Shown: in pieces, positions 9,825 through 17,846 of the stretch
Position numbering within the stretch: position 1 is the first letter of the stretch
How the letters are laid out: each line of letters starts with the position of its first letter
DNA from: MAG-121220-bin8 sp965655865
Lineage (GTDB): Bacteria; Bacteroidota; Bacteroidia; Flavobacteriales; Flavobacteriaceae
Length of the DNA stretch: 30,261 bases
NCBI GenBank assembly: GCA_965655865.1
Contig: CBFHJJ010000018.1
Span: forward strand, 1 to 30,261
Direction of reading: 5' to 3'
Notes under the pieces: model-generated
What the model was told of the DNA's origin: nothing
The model's database searches: none
Seen by the model: the letters and a program-made list of their open reading frames with translations, nothing else
Translations under genes and position numbers: made by a program

Positions 9825-11090
9825 ATGAAAAATATATTATTCACATTATTACTTACAATTTCTTTTTTTACGTATGGACAAAAAAAAGAATTAAAACAAG
9901 CTCAAAAATTAATAGATCAGGAATTTTACAATGAGGCTTTAGATGTTTTAGAAAACAATAAAGAATTGATATTATCTTCAGATATTAAATATCAAGCTCA
10001 CTTTTATTATTTAAAAGGATGGGCACTTAAAGAAGATTCTCAATCTTTGAAAGCTGTTGTGTCATTAAGAAAATCAATTGAACTGGAAAGGTCTATTAGA
10101 CAAAAAAGATATATTGAAGATGCTAATATTTTAATTCAAAATGCTGAAGCAGAATTAGTTAATTCAGCAGTAGAAGACAATAAAAATGATAAATTTTTAG
10201 AAGCTTCAAAAAAATTATACGATGCATATTTGATGAATCCCGACAAAGAAGAGAATATAACATATTTATATTACTCTGCTTCAAGTGCTGTTAATTCAAA
10301 GGAATATGACAAAGCGTTAGAATATTATTTGAAGTTAAAAAACATGGGTTATACAGGAGTTGTTTCTGAATATTATGTAACGTCAATTGAAACTGGTGTT
10401 GAAGAAAAGGTTAGCGAAACAGAATATAATTTATTTAAAAACTCTGATGAATATACAAATCAAAGAATTGGTAAAACAGAATCTAGATTACCAGAAATTG
10501 TTAAAAATATAGCTCTTATTTATGTGCAAAAAGGAGAAAATGATTCCGCTATTTCAGCTATAAAAGAAGCTAGAGCTATTAATCCAAATGATGTTAATCT
10601 AATTCTATCAGAAGCTGATTTATATATCAAGATTGGTGATAAGAATAAATTTAAGGAACTAATGCAACAAGCAGTTGAAAAAGATCCAAATAATGCAATT
10701 TTATATTATAATTTAGGTGTTATCAATGGAGAACAAGGTGAATTTAAAGTAGCGAAGGATTATTATTTAAAAGCTCTAAAATTAGATAATACTTATACTG
10801 CAACCTATTTAAACTTAGTAGGATTAATATTAGAGGGTGAAGGACCAATAGTTGAAGAAATGAATAAACTTGTTACATCTAGGAAAGCTAGTGACATGAA
10901 TAAATATGATGAGTTAGAAAAGGATAGAATTAGTCTTTACAAGGAATGTCTTCCATATTTGGAAAAATTAATTGAAATAGACCCATCTAATATTGAAGCC
11001 CTTAAAACTGCTAAAAATATTTATTACACAATAGATGATATTGATAATTTTAAATTAATGAATGTTAAATTACAGGAACTAGAAAATTAA
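9825..11090 (+). CDS. Secreted tetratricopeptide-repeat protein
   Basis: The 421 residues begin with a signal peptide (MKNILFTLLLTISFFTYGQ, probably cut before QKK), so the protein is exported. The body is helical with TPR-like units, the clearest being ILYYNLGVINGEQGEFKVAKDYYLKALKLD and the unit before it (SAISAIKEARAINPNDVNL). TPRs mediate protein-protein contacts; no catalytic motif is visible. It starts 6 nt after gyrA and is probably cotranscribed. This gyrA-TPR pairing recurs in flavobacteria as far as I recall, but the functional link is unknown. Its stop codon overlaps the stop of the convergent NlpC gene by 4 nt. Confidence 0.85.
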   Translation: MKNILFTLLLTISFFTYGQKKELKQAQKLIDQEFYNEALDVLENNKELILSSDIKYQAHFYYLKGWALKEDSQSLKAVVSLRKSIELERSIRQKRYIEDANILIQNAEAELVNSAVEDNKNDKFLEASKKLYDAYLMNPDKEENITYLYYSASSAVNSKEYDKALEYYLKLKNMGYTGVVSEYYVTSIETGVEEKVSETEYNLFKNSDEYTNQRIGKTESRLPEIVKNIALIYVQKGENDSAISAIKEARAINPNDVNLILSEADLYIKIGDKNKFKELMQQAVEKDPNNAILYYNLGVINGEQGEFKVAKDYYLKALKLDNTYTATYLNLVGLILEGEGPIVEEMNKLVTSRKASDMNKYDELEKDRISLYKECLPYLEKLIEIDPSNIEALKTAKNIYYTIDDIDNFKLMNVKLQELEN

Positions 11091-11806
11091 TAGGTTACTA
11101 TTTTTTTCAAATGGTGTGTTAAATTATTTGAATCTGAATTTAATATTCCAATTTCATTTAAATAATCAATTCTAATTGATCCAAATGCGTGTATTATTTT
11201 ATTATTGTTTATTAATATGCCAACGTGTGTGACTTTGTTTTTTCCAAAAAAAGCTAAATCACCTGGTTTCGAATTTTTTAGTTTTATTTCTTTTCCTTGT
11301 TCAGCTTGTTGATTAGCATCTCTTAATAATTGATATCCAGCTAATTTGTAAACTTGTTGGGTAAAACCTGAACAATCAATACCAAAAGGAGTTCTTCCTC
11401 CCCACAAATAAGGAGAATTCAAAAATTTCATTGAATTTTCAATAATTGAATTTTTACAATTTGTTTTTAATTTTAATTTATGATTCAGAACAAATGATGA
11501 GCTAATTTTACTTCCTATTGTAATTGACATTTTACCGTTTTCTGTATCAACCTCAGAGAATAAATTATTTAGAATTACAGGTTCCGTTTTTTTTAATTTT
11601 TTAAAATCGAATTTAGATATTTCTTTAAATTGTGAATGATTAATCCATCCTTTGTAATTGTCATCAATAGATTCTATATAAAACCATTTTTCATTGTTTT
11701 TTATTACTTTAAAGAACTCTCCGTATATTATTTGAGTAACTAGTTCTGATTTACTAGTAGAATCTATTCTAACAGGAATTACGCTTAAATGACAAATACC
11801 GTACAT
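11087..11806 (-). CDS. NlpC/P60 family cysteine peptidase with SH3-like N-terminus
   Basis: Predicted peptidoglycan endopeptidase of the NlpC/P60 superfamily, 239 residues. The N-terminal part (about 1-65; NNEKWFYIESIDDNYKGWIN) resembles a bacterial SH3 domain. The C-terminal catalytic domain shows the Cys-His-His set: C145 in FGIDCSGF, H194 in VTHVGILI and H206 in IIHAFGS. The preceding SPYLWGGRTP is typical of the fold. No signal peptide is visible from the chosen start MYGICHLSVIPVR, which matches what I know of flavobacterial relatives; how it reaches the wall is unclear, and a cytoplasmic recycling role is possible. It is convergent with the TPR gene, the two stops sharing TTAA. Confidence 0.9.
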   Translation of the reverse strand: MYGICHLSVIPVRIDSTSKSELVTQIIYGEFFKVIKNNEKWFYIESIDDNYKGWINHSQFKEISKFDFKKLKKTEPVILNNLFSEVDTENGKMSITIGSKISSSFVLNHKLKLKTNCKNSIIENSMKFLNSPYLWGGRTPFGIDCSGFTQQVYKLAGYQLLRDANQQAEQGKEIKLKNSKPGDLAFFGKNKVTHVGILINNNKIIHAFGSIRIDYLNEIGILNSDSNNLTHHLKKIVTY

Positions 11807-11881
11807 ATTTATTAAAATTAATTTTTTAAAATAATAAAACTATTAAAATTTCAATTTTTATATTTGAATAATATTTAAATT
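11807..11881 (+). promoter_or_regulatory. Promoter of the sulfur operon
   Basis: The divergent gap between the NlpC/P60 gene and the MBL-rhodanese gene contains TATATTTG at 11859-11866 on the plus strand, a full match to the TAnnTTTG -7 consensus. It would start transcription about 10 nt before the ATG at 11882. No clear -33 element or operator palindrome was seen, and no matching box for the minus-strand gene. Confidence 0.55.
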
Positions 11882-13267
11882 ATGATTGTAAAACAGATAT
11901 ACACAGATTGCCTATCTCAAGGTGCTTATTATATTGAAAGTAATGGTGAAGCTGCAGTTATTGATCCTTTAAGAGAAGTTTCTGAATACTTAAACTTAGC
12001 AAAATCTTCAAATTCTAAAATTAAATATATTTTTGAAACACATTTCCATGCAGATTTTATAAGTGGTCATTTAACTTTATCTAACAAAACAAACTCTCCA
12101 ATAATCTTTGGTCCAAAAGCCAGCCCATCCTTTAAAAGTATTATTGCTAATGATAATCAAGTTTTTAAAATTGGAAATATCTCAATTACAGTTTTACATA
12201 CTCCTGGCCACACTTTGGAAAGTACATGTTATTTATTAAAGGATGAAAATAATGTTCCTTATTGCTTATTTACAGGTGACACTCTTTTTCTTGGTGATGT
12301 AGGTAGACCTGATTTAGCGCAAAAATCTTTAAATATTTCCAAAGAGGAGTTGGCAGGCATTTTATACGATTCTATTCAAAATAAAATTTCAGTTTTACCA
12401 AATAATATATTGATTTATCCTGCTCATGGAGCTGGATCTGCTTGTGGAAAAAATATGATGAAAGAAACTGTAGATACATTAGGAAATCAAAAAATTGTTA
12501 ATTATGCATTAAATGGTTCTTTGAATAAAAATGAATTTATTAAAGAACTCACAAAAGATCTTCCTAACCCACCTGTTTATTTCCCATCTAATGTAAAATT
12601 AAATCAAGAGGGCTACTATGATTTTGAAATCGTGTTAAAAAAAAGCAATAATCCTTTGACTGTTGAAAAATTTAAGGATTTAATGAATTTAAAAGATGTT
12701 GTAGTTTTAGATGTAAGAAATCAAAATGACTTTAGACAAGGATTTATTCCAGGATCAATTTTTATAGGTTTAAAAGGAAGCTTTGCCCCTTGGGTAGGGT
12801 CTATTATTAAAGATGTCAATACAAAGATATTGTTGGTTTGTGATAATGGCTATGAAGAAGAAGCTATTTTAAGATTATCAAGAGTTGGATTTGATAATTG
12901 TTTAGGTTATTTAGACGGTGGAATATCTTCATGGGCAATTGAAAATAATTTTGATAATGTCGAATCTATTTCTACTGATGATCTAAGTAAAATAATAGAT
13001 ACTATAAATCTTATAGACGTGAGAAAATGTGGTGAAAGATCAAATGGTTATTTATTAAATTCAAAACATATTTCTCTAGATGATTTTCAGGAAAGAATTA
13101 ATGAAATTGATACAAATAAAAGTAACTATGTTCATTGTGCAGGTGGTTATAGAAGTATGATAGCTTGTTCAATTTTAAAAAGAAATGGCTATAATTCAGT
13201 AATTGATGTTAAAGGAGGGTTTTCCTCAATAAGAAATTCAAATTTTAAAATAATAGATAATGTATAA
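11882..13267 (+). CDS. CstB-like MBL-fold persulfide dioxygenase with two rhodanese domains
   Basis: Likely oxidises persulfides and transfers sulfane sulfur, as CstB and ETHE1-type enzymes do. In 461 residues, an MBL domain (about 1-210) carries the mononuclear iron ligands expected for the persulfide dioxygenase branch: H54 and H56 in THFHADF, H110 in TPGH, D133 in TGDT, H182 in YPAHG. F59 replaces the second-metal histidine of dinuclear hydrolases. Rhodanese domain 1 (about 260-355) has C320 but a loop (CDNGYEEEA) lacking the usual CxxGxR arginine, so it may be structural, like the middle domain of CstB. Rhodanese domain 2 (about 362-455) has C419 in CAGGYRS and looks active. It is cytoplasmic, with no signal peptide. 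Its end overlaps the next rhodanese gene by 8 nt. Confidence 0.9.
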   Translation: MIVKQIYTDCLSQGAYYIESNGEAAVIDPLREVSEYLNLAKSSNSKIKYIFETHFHADFISGHLTLSNKTNSPIIFGPKASPSFKSIIANDNQVFKIGNISITVLHTPGHTLESTCYLLKDENNVPYCLFTGDTLFLGDVGRPDLAQKSLNISKEELAGILYDSIQNKISVLPNNILIYPAHGAGSACGKNMMKETVDTLGNQKIVNYALNGSLNKNEFIKELTKDLPNPPVYFPSNVKLNQEGYYDFEIVLKKSNNPLTVEKFKDLMNLKDVVVLDVRNQNDFRQGFIPGSIFIGLKGSFAPWVGSIIKDVNTKILLVCDNGYEEEAILRLSRVGFDNCLGYLDGGISSWAIENNFDNVESISTDDLSKIIDTINLIDVRKCGERSNGYLLNSKHISLDDFQERINEIDTNKSNYVHCAGGYRSMIACSILKRNGYNSVIDVKGGFSSIRNSNFKIIDNV

Positions 13268-13631
13268 ATATTTTTTTCTCTTACTTTTTCCAGTTTTAGT
13301 TTTATCTCAAGAAAATAATCTGGTTTACGAAGTTCTAAGCTATGACGATTTTAAAAATCAAACTAGTAACAACAAAACCCTTTTATTCGATATTAGAACA
13401 ATGGAGGAGTTTAATTCTGGTCATTTAAAAGGCTCAGTCAATATTGATTTCTATGAAGAAGAATTATTTGATAAATTTTTTAGTAAAGTTGATAAATCTA
13501 AACCAATATATATATATTGTAGATCTGGAAATCGTAGTAAAAAATCCTCTGAAAAATTAAAAAAATTAGGTTTTATTAAAATCTATGACTTAGAAGGTGG
13601 GTATAAAAATTGGGTAAAAAAAAGCAACTAA
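13260..13631 (+). CDS. Exported single-domain rhodanese
   Basis: Small sulfurtransferase-like protein of 123 residues. The N-terminus (MYKYFFLLLFPVLVLSQ) is a signal peptide, so it should act in the periplasm. A single rhodanese domain follows, with the intact loop CRSGNRS, the catalytic cysteine being C87, and the usual LEGGYKNW end. It starts inside the last codons of the CstB-like gene (8-nt overlap, ATGTATAA), so the two are translationally coupled. I infer that it exchanges sulfane sulfur on the outer side of the inner membrane while CstB works inside. Its last codons contain the terminator of the opposing operon, and its stop overlaps the methyltransferase stop by 4 nt. Confidence 0.88.
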   Translation: MYKYFFLLLFPVLVLSQENNLVYEVLSYDDFKNQTSNNKTLLFDIRTMEEFNSGHLKGSVNIDFYEEELFDKFFSKVDKSKPIYIYCRSGNRSKKSSEKLKKLGFIKIYDLEGGYKNWVKKSN

Positions 13632-13643
13632 TTTTTTGTTGCT
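13616..13643 (-). terminator. Rho-independent terminator within convergent gene ends
   Basis: Read on the minus strand: stem AGCAAC, a 9-nt loop, stem GTTGCT, then a run of eight T. Stem coordinates are 13638-13643 and 13623-13628, T-run 13623-13616. It ends the minus-strand operon that finishes with the methyltransferase. The T-run lies inside the last codons (Lys-Lys-Ser) of the plus-strand rhodanese gene. On the plus strand the hairpin has no T-tail, so it should work in one direction only. Confidence 0.7.
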
Positions 13644-14245
13644 GAAATAATTAATGTTCCTTTCCATTCATTTTTTTCACCCTCTCTCCAGCTTTCAATA
13701 TTTTTAAATCCAGCTTTATTTACAATACTTTTCCATTCTTGAATTGAAAGTAATGTCATAGTGTCTACATTTGTTTTTTCAGGCCAATTATGTGAAGCTT
13801 TATTTTCATAATAAAAATCTATTCCCATTATAAATCTACCTTCATCTTTTAACCAGTTGTTGTAAATATTTTTTAAGACAACTAAAGGATCTTTAAAGTA
13901 GTAAAAAACTTCCATTGAATGTACTACGTCTTTTTTCTCATTAGGCTTCCAAATAGAAATTTCAGCACATTCATATTCACTTATTTTATCTAAACTTTTA
14001 GCTTTATCAATCATTTTAAAAGAACCGTCTACACCTACAGCACTAAGACAAGAATCCATTTCAGAAACCATTTTTACAACCCAACCATTTCCGCAACCAG
14101 CATCAATAAAAGTAAAATTTACAAGATCTTTTAAAACACTATTTAACATTGCATTAACTGAGTCAAAATGATTTTTTTTCATTCCATCGTCCTTGCCAAG
14201 GTCTACCCAATCTGAAAAAATTTCTATTGGTGATTTTTTTATCAT
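13628..14245 (-). CDS. SAM-dependent methyltransferase, class I
   Basis: Small cytoplasmic methyltransferase of 205 residues from the ATG at 14245. I chose this start because it forms an ATGA overlap with the stop of the upstream membrane-protein gene and gives MIKKSPIEIFSDWVDLGKDDGM. The frame extends further upstream to 14329, but that part lies inside the neighbouring gene and has no methyltransferase character. SAM-binding motif I is FIDAGCGNGW at 46-55, with a further acidic motif VGVDGSFKMI, as in the Methyltransf_11/UbiE-like fold. The substrate is unknown. It is last of a four-gene operon, followed directly by a terminator overlapping its stop. Confidence 0.85.
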   Translation of the reverse strand: MIKKSPIEIFSDWVDLGKDDGMKKNHFDSVNAMLNSVLKDLVNFTFIDAGCGNGWVVKMVSEMDSCLSAVGVDGSFKMIDKAKSLDKISEYECAEISIWKPNEKKDVVHSMEVFYYFKDPLVVLKNIYNNWLKDEGRFIMGIDFYYENKASHNWPEKTNVDTMTLLSIQEWKSIVNKAGFKNIESWREGEKNEWKGTLIISATKN

Positions 14246-14955
14246 ATTTTTTTTTGTGTAAAAATAAAATAGGTTAAGTAAAATAAAACTATAATTATTA
14301 TTTCCCAGTTTACTATGTAATAGGGCCAATCACCAAACACCAACGGATTTTTAATATTTGGAGCTTCGTATAAATACATGTAATTAGCACCCGATCCAAT
14401 TAAAAAATTTAATGGTAAAATAAAAATCATTAAAATATTTAAAATTACAAATGTCCTTAACCATGAATATTTTGAAAGTTTATACCCTAAGTTATAATAC
14501 ATAAAAAGAGGAACTAACATGATTATTCCATGACTTGAATAATAACTCAAATACATAAACCATCCGCCATCATAATAGTTAAGTTGTGGAGTTAATATAG
14601 AAATTAATCCCCCTAGAAAACCACAGTAAAATAGAAATTCAAATATTTTCTTATTGATTGATGTAAATAGTAATACACAAACTATAAGGTTTGATAATGA
14701 ACATAAATGAAGAGGAAGATCTTCTTCAATTCTCCAATTACCATTTATAATATCGATTAGGTGGTCATATCCAGTTGAGATGATTGCAATTAAACAGATT
14801 ACTTTAAGTAATATTAGATTTTTAGCATGACTTAAATTTCTTCCAAATAAAAGGATTGAGATAAAAACAATTATAGTTAAAGTTATATTTCGAATACCCT
14901 CAAATGTATTGATATCAATAACATAATGTGGATTTTGAATTAAATCTAATATCAT
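14242..14955 (-). CDS. TIGR02206/YwaF-type integral membrane protein
   Basis: 237 residues, almost wholly hydrophobic, with about six or seven membrane segments (for example LTIIVFISILLFG, LLKVICLIAIIST, LIVCVLLFTS, FVILNILMIFILPLNFLIG, IIIIVLFYLTYFIF). The motif LPLHLCSLSN matches what I know of the TIGR02206/YwaF family, whose function has not been established. Its stop overlaps the methyltransferase start (ATGA), so the two are translated together. It starts 22 nt after the secreted propeller-like protein. The role is unknown. Confidence 0.75.
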   Translation of the reverse strand: MILDLIQNPHYVIDINTFEGIRNITLTIIVFISILLFGRNLSHAKNLILLKVICLIAIISTGYDHLIDIINGNWRIEEDLPLHLCSLSNLIVCVLLFTSINKKIFEFLFYCGFLGGLISILTPQLNYYDGGWFMYLSYYSSHGIIMLVPLFMYYNLGYKLSKYSWLRTFVILNILMIFILPLNFLIGSGANYMYLYEAPNIKNPLVFGDWPYYIVNWEIIIIVLFYLTYFIFTQKKI

Positions 14956-14977
14956 TTTTTTAAGTTAGTTAAAAAAG

Positions 14978-15802
14978 CTAAATATTTAATTTTAATAATC
15001 TAGCATGTTTTGAACTACTTTCGTCTTCAGATGTAATCCAAAAATTATTTTTGTCTATAATTTTAATTGCTTCTACTTGTGTTTTACCTATTGGGATTTC
15101 ATAGGTTTCGATTTGATGTTTTTTATTTTCCAACGAGAAATCTTTAATAAGAATTAGGTAGTATTTCTTAAAATTAATAGTTGAAGTTAAGGCAAGTAAT
15201 TTCAATTGATTATTGTAATCAGATCCAGTCACAATTGATTTGATATCTATTGATAAAATTTTTTTTGCTTCATAACTTCCGCCAGTTTTTGGAAGGGTAT
15301 AAACCTCAGTAATTTTTTTTAGTTTGTTTTTTGTAAAAATTATTAAATTATCATCAATAGAAATAATTCCCTCTGCATCATACTGTGACTTGCTATATAT
15401 GGTATTAAACTTTTTCTGTTCTGGATATAAAAAATTTATTACTTCAACTGTTTCGTTTAAAGACTTTTTAATTGGAATTTTAATTATTGATAAATTTTTC
15501 CTGGTGTCAAAATTGTTACCCATATTAGCAACATATATAAACTCGTCATCTTTTGTGACATCTTCCCAATCATTGTTTTTAACACCTTTAATCTTTCTAG
15601 TTTCAACTATTTCTCCTTTTTTATTTAAATAATATAATGCTGGCTCGCCCCCTGAGTCATTATGGGTAATCAACATATTGTCAATAATTTCTAAACCTGA
15701 TGTCTCTTCAATCGTGTTGGAAAGAGGGTAATCTTTTAAAATCTTTTGAGAGTTTATAAATTGAATTTGAATTAACAGAACTAATACTAATAGTTTTTTC
15801 AT
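14978..15802 (-). CDS. Secreted beta-propeller-like protein of unknown function
   Basis: 274 residues starting with a signal peptide (MKKLLVLVLLIQIQFINSQ), hence exported. The sequence is strand-rich with the conserved-looking motifs EETSGLEI, THNDSGGEPALYYL, NNDWEDVTKDDEFIYVANMGNN and ITSEDESS, suggesting a propeller related to SdiA-regulated/NHL-like families common in Bacteroidetes. No catalytic set can be named. It is second in the minus-strand operon: 21 nt after the 225-residue secreted protein and 22 nt before the membrane protein. I do not assign a function. Confidence 0.65.
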   Translation of the reverse strand: MKKLLVLVLLIQIQFINSQKILKDYPLSNTIEETSGLEIIDNMLITHNDSGGEPALYYLNKKGEIVETRKIKGVKNNDWEDVTKDDEFIYVANMGNNFDTRKNLSIIKIPIKKSLNETVEVINFLYPEQKKFNTIYSKSQYDAEGIISIDDNLIIFTKNKLKKITEVYTLPKTGGSYEAKKILSIDIKSIVTGSDYNNQLKLLALTSTINFKKYYLILIKDFSLENKKHQIETYEIPIGKTQVEAIKIIDKNNFWITSEDESSSKHARLLKLNI

Positions 15803-15823
15803 TTATTGATAAAGTTATTAAGT

Positions 15824-16501
15824 TTAATTTAAAGCAAATTGGTCTTTAAATTTGTCAAATAATAGTTTTAGATCTTTTGAATCCCTAATATTAATTTTAT
15901 TTGACTTAATAAATGATTTAACTTTTTTCTGAACAGATTTACTAAATAATGCTATTATAGCTTTTTTATTAGATTTTATCTGACTGATTTTGTTATTTAT
16001 TACTACGTTAAGCATGTTCGCTTTTCTGTACCTTAAATTCGGTTTATCTTCTATTCCAGGTTGATATTTTGGTTGAATTGCTTCAACAAAATGAGATTTT
16101 AAAATTGAAAACTTATCATTTTCGGTAATTAATTCATAGAATTTAGAATTATAAACAATAAACCTGTGATTGGCAAAAACGATTGACTCAGCTTTATCTG
16201 TGGATAACGTATAAAAATCCTCACCACTTTTAAATTCAAAATTATCTTTTCTAATGTTATAATTTACTTTAATCCTAAGAGCTCTTTCAGAATTATAAAG
16301 TTTAATATTAGCATCACTTGGAATTTTAAAAAAATAGTAAGAACCGTCAATTTCACCTGAACTTTCGATTTTCTCAATATTAACCTCATTAATTATATTT
16401 TGTAGTAGTGCTATTGAATTGGTAACATTTCCTTGTGAGTTTTGACCAATTAAAAAATTAAGAGGAAATATTAATAATAATATTATAATTTTACTTTTCA
16501 T
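15824..16501 (-). CDS. Secreted hypothetical protein
   Basis: 225 residues that I do not recognise. An N-terminal signal peptide (MKSKIIILLLIFPLNFLIGQ) predicts export. The middle is strand-rich (YYFFKIPSDANIKLYN, RFIVYNSKFYELITEND), the last third is lysine-rich and helical (KKAIIALFSKSVQKKVKSFIKSNK). No cysteine is present in the mature part, and no repeat is seen. It opens a four-gene minus-strand operon and is divergent, with only 34 nt between starts, from the ADP-ribosylglycohydrolase-like lipoprotein, so the two promoters must overlap the opposite coding region or each other. Confidence 0.6.
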   Translation of the reverse strand: MKSKIIILLLIFPLNFLIGQNSQGNVTNSIALLQNIINEVNIEKIESSGEIDGSYYFFKIPSDANIKLYNSERALRIKVNYNIRKDNFEFKSGEDFYTLSTDKAESIVFANHRFIVYNSKFYELITENDKFSILKSHFVEAIQPKYQPGIEDKPNLRYRKANMLNVVINNKISQIKSNKKAIIALFSKSVQKKVKSFIKSNKINIRDSKDLKLLFDKFKDQFALN

Positions 16502-16535
16502 TCAGCCAAGATAATAAAACTCATCTATTAATTAC

Positions 16536-17846
16536 ATGTCTAGAAATAATTTCATTTTTTCATTTTTCTTTTCAATTTTTATAATGTCATGCGTTGACTC
16601 TAAAATTAATAAAACAGATTTTTTTGAAATTGATAAAGAAGATTACGCAAATAAGTTAGAAGGCTTTTGGTTGGGACAATCAATTGCTAATTGGACTGGT
16701 TTGATTACTGAAATGGATAAGATTGGAAATATTGGAGAAATCAAAACTGGAAATTTTTATACAAGAGAAAATTGGAGTAAAAATGATGAACCAAATATAT
16801 GGTCACCCAGTAGTGAATATGAAACTATAGATTTTGTTTTAAGAAATAAAAATGAAATTTGGGGTTCGGATGATGATACTGACATTGAATACATGTATCA
16901 AGAGTTGTTGTTTCAAAGTAATGAAACTATATTAAGTCCTGAAGACATTAGAAATGGTTGGCTTAAACATATGAAAATTGAAGAAGAAAATTTTCTATGG
17001 GTTTCTAATCAAAAGGCTTTTGATTTAATGAATCAAGGATTTCTTCCACCTGAAACTAGCAATCCCGAGTTTAATGAGCATTTTGATATGATAGATGCTC
17101 AGCTCACAACAGAAATTTTTGGACTGCTGTCTCCAATAAACTATAAATATGCTCTAAAAATGTCTAATCTACCAGTAAGAACAACTAGTAGGGGAGATGC
17201 TGCGTTAATTTCAGAGTTTTATGTTATAATTCATTCTTTAGCTTCCTCCATTAACACAAATATGCCATTAGACAATGAACTAATTAGGATTTCAGATCAG
17301 GCAAGTGAAATATTGAATAAAAATTCATATTCATTTAAAATGTACAATTATGTAAAGAAAAAATTTGAATCAGGCATTAAATGGGAGCAAACTAGGGATT
17401 CGATATACAATAGATATCAAGTTAAACAAATGGACGGGTATGAAATAACTTCCAAAGAATTGTATTGTAATGGTTGTTTTGCATCGGGAATCAATTTTGC
17501 ATCAAGTTTAGTAAGCTATTTTTATGGAAAAGGTGATTTCAAAGAAACTATAAAAATCGCATCACTTTCTGGTTGGGACTCTGATAATCCAGCATCAACT
17601 TGGGGAGGGTTACTTGGATTTATTCACGGAAAAACTAAAATTCAAAATATTTTTAACGAATCACTTTCAAATAAATACAATATACACAGAACACGTCAAA
17701 ATTTTGAAAATAATGGTATTGATGATTTTAAAAATATGTCAAAGAAAGGAATAGCTATTATAGATAATGTAGTTTTAAAAACAGAAGGTTTTATAGACAT
17801 AGAAAAAAACTCGTGGTATATTCCAAAACAATACTTAGAAAACTAA
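16536..17846 (+). CDS. ADP-ribosylglycohydrolase-family lipoprotein
   Basis: 436 residues. The N-terminus ends in a lipobox, IMSC with C19, so the protein is probably lipid-anchored outside the cytoplasm. The helical body fits the ADP-ribosylglycohydrolase (DraG/ARH) fold: an early EGFWLGQSIANWTG segment corresponds to the family GxxxGDxxG region, an acidic metal motif DDDTDIEYM lies at 112-120, and a late motif SGWDSDNPASTWGGLLGF at 345-362 matches the family GxDxDT followed by GxxxG, with N351 in place of the usual T. Such enzymes remove ADP-ribose from proteins or hydrolyse related N-glycosidic bonds. The substrate of an exported member is unknown. Its stop overlaps the sugar-isomerase-like gene by 4 nt. 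Confidence 0.8.
   Translation: MSRNNFIFSFFFSIFIMSCVDSKINKTDFFEIDKEDYANKLEGFWLGQSIANWTGLITEMDKIGNIGEIKTGNFYTRENWSKNDEPNIWSPSSEYETIDFVLRNKNEIWGSDDDTDIEYMYQELLFQSNETILSPEDIRNGWLKHMKIEEENFLWVSNQKAFDLMNQGFLPPETSNPEFNEHFDMIDAQLTTEIFGLLSPINYKYALKMSNLPVRTTSRGDAALISEFYVIIHSLASSINTNMPLDNELIRISDQASEILNKNSYSFKMYNYVKKKFESGIKWEQTRDSIYNRYQVKQMDGYEITSKELYCNGCFASGINFASSLVSYFYGKGDFKETIKIASLSGWDSDNPASTWGGLLGFIHGKTKIQNIFNESLSNKYNIHRTRQNFENNGIDDFKNMSKKGIAIIDNVVLKTEGFIDIEKNSWYIPKQYLEN

Noticed and set aside
12038..12065. Loss of a metal-binding histidine in the MBL domain (HFHADF)
   Set aside because: Phenylalanine at that place is what I expect in the mononuclear-iron CstB-like branch; H54, H56, H110, D133 and H182 are all present.
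14246..14329. N-terminal extension of the methyltransferase
   Set aside because: It lies wholly within the membrane-protein gene; the ATGA junction at 14242-14245 gives a normal methyltransferase start.
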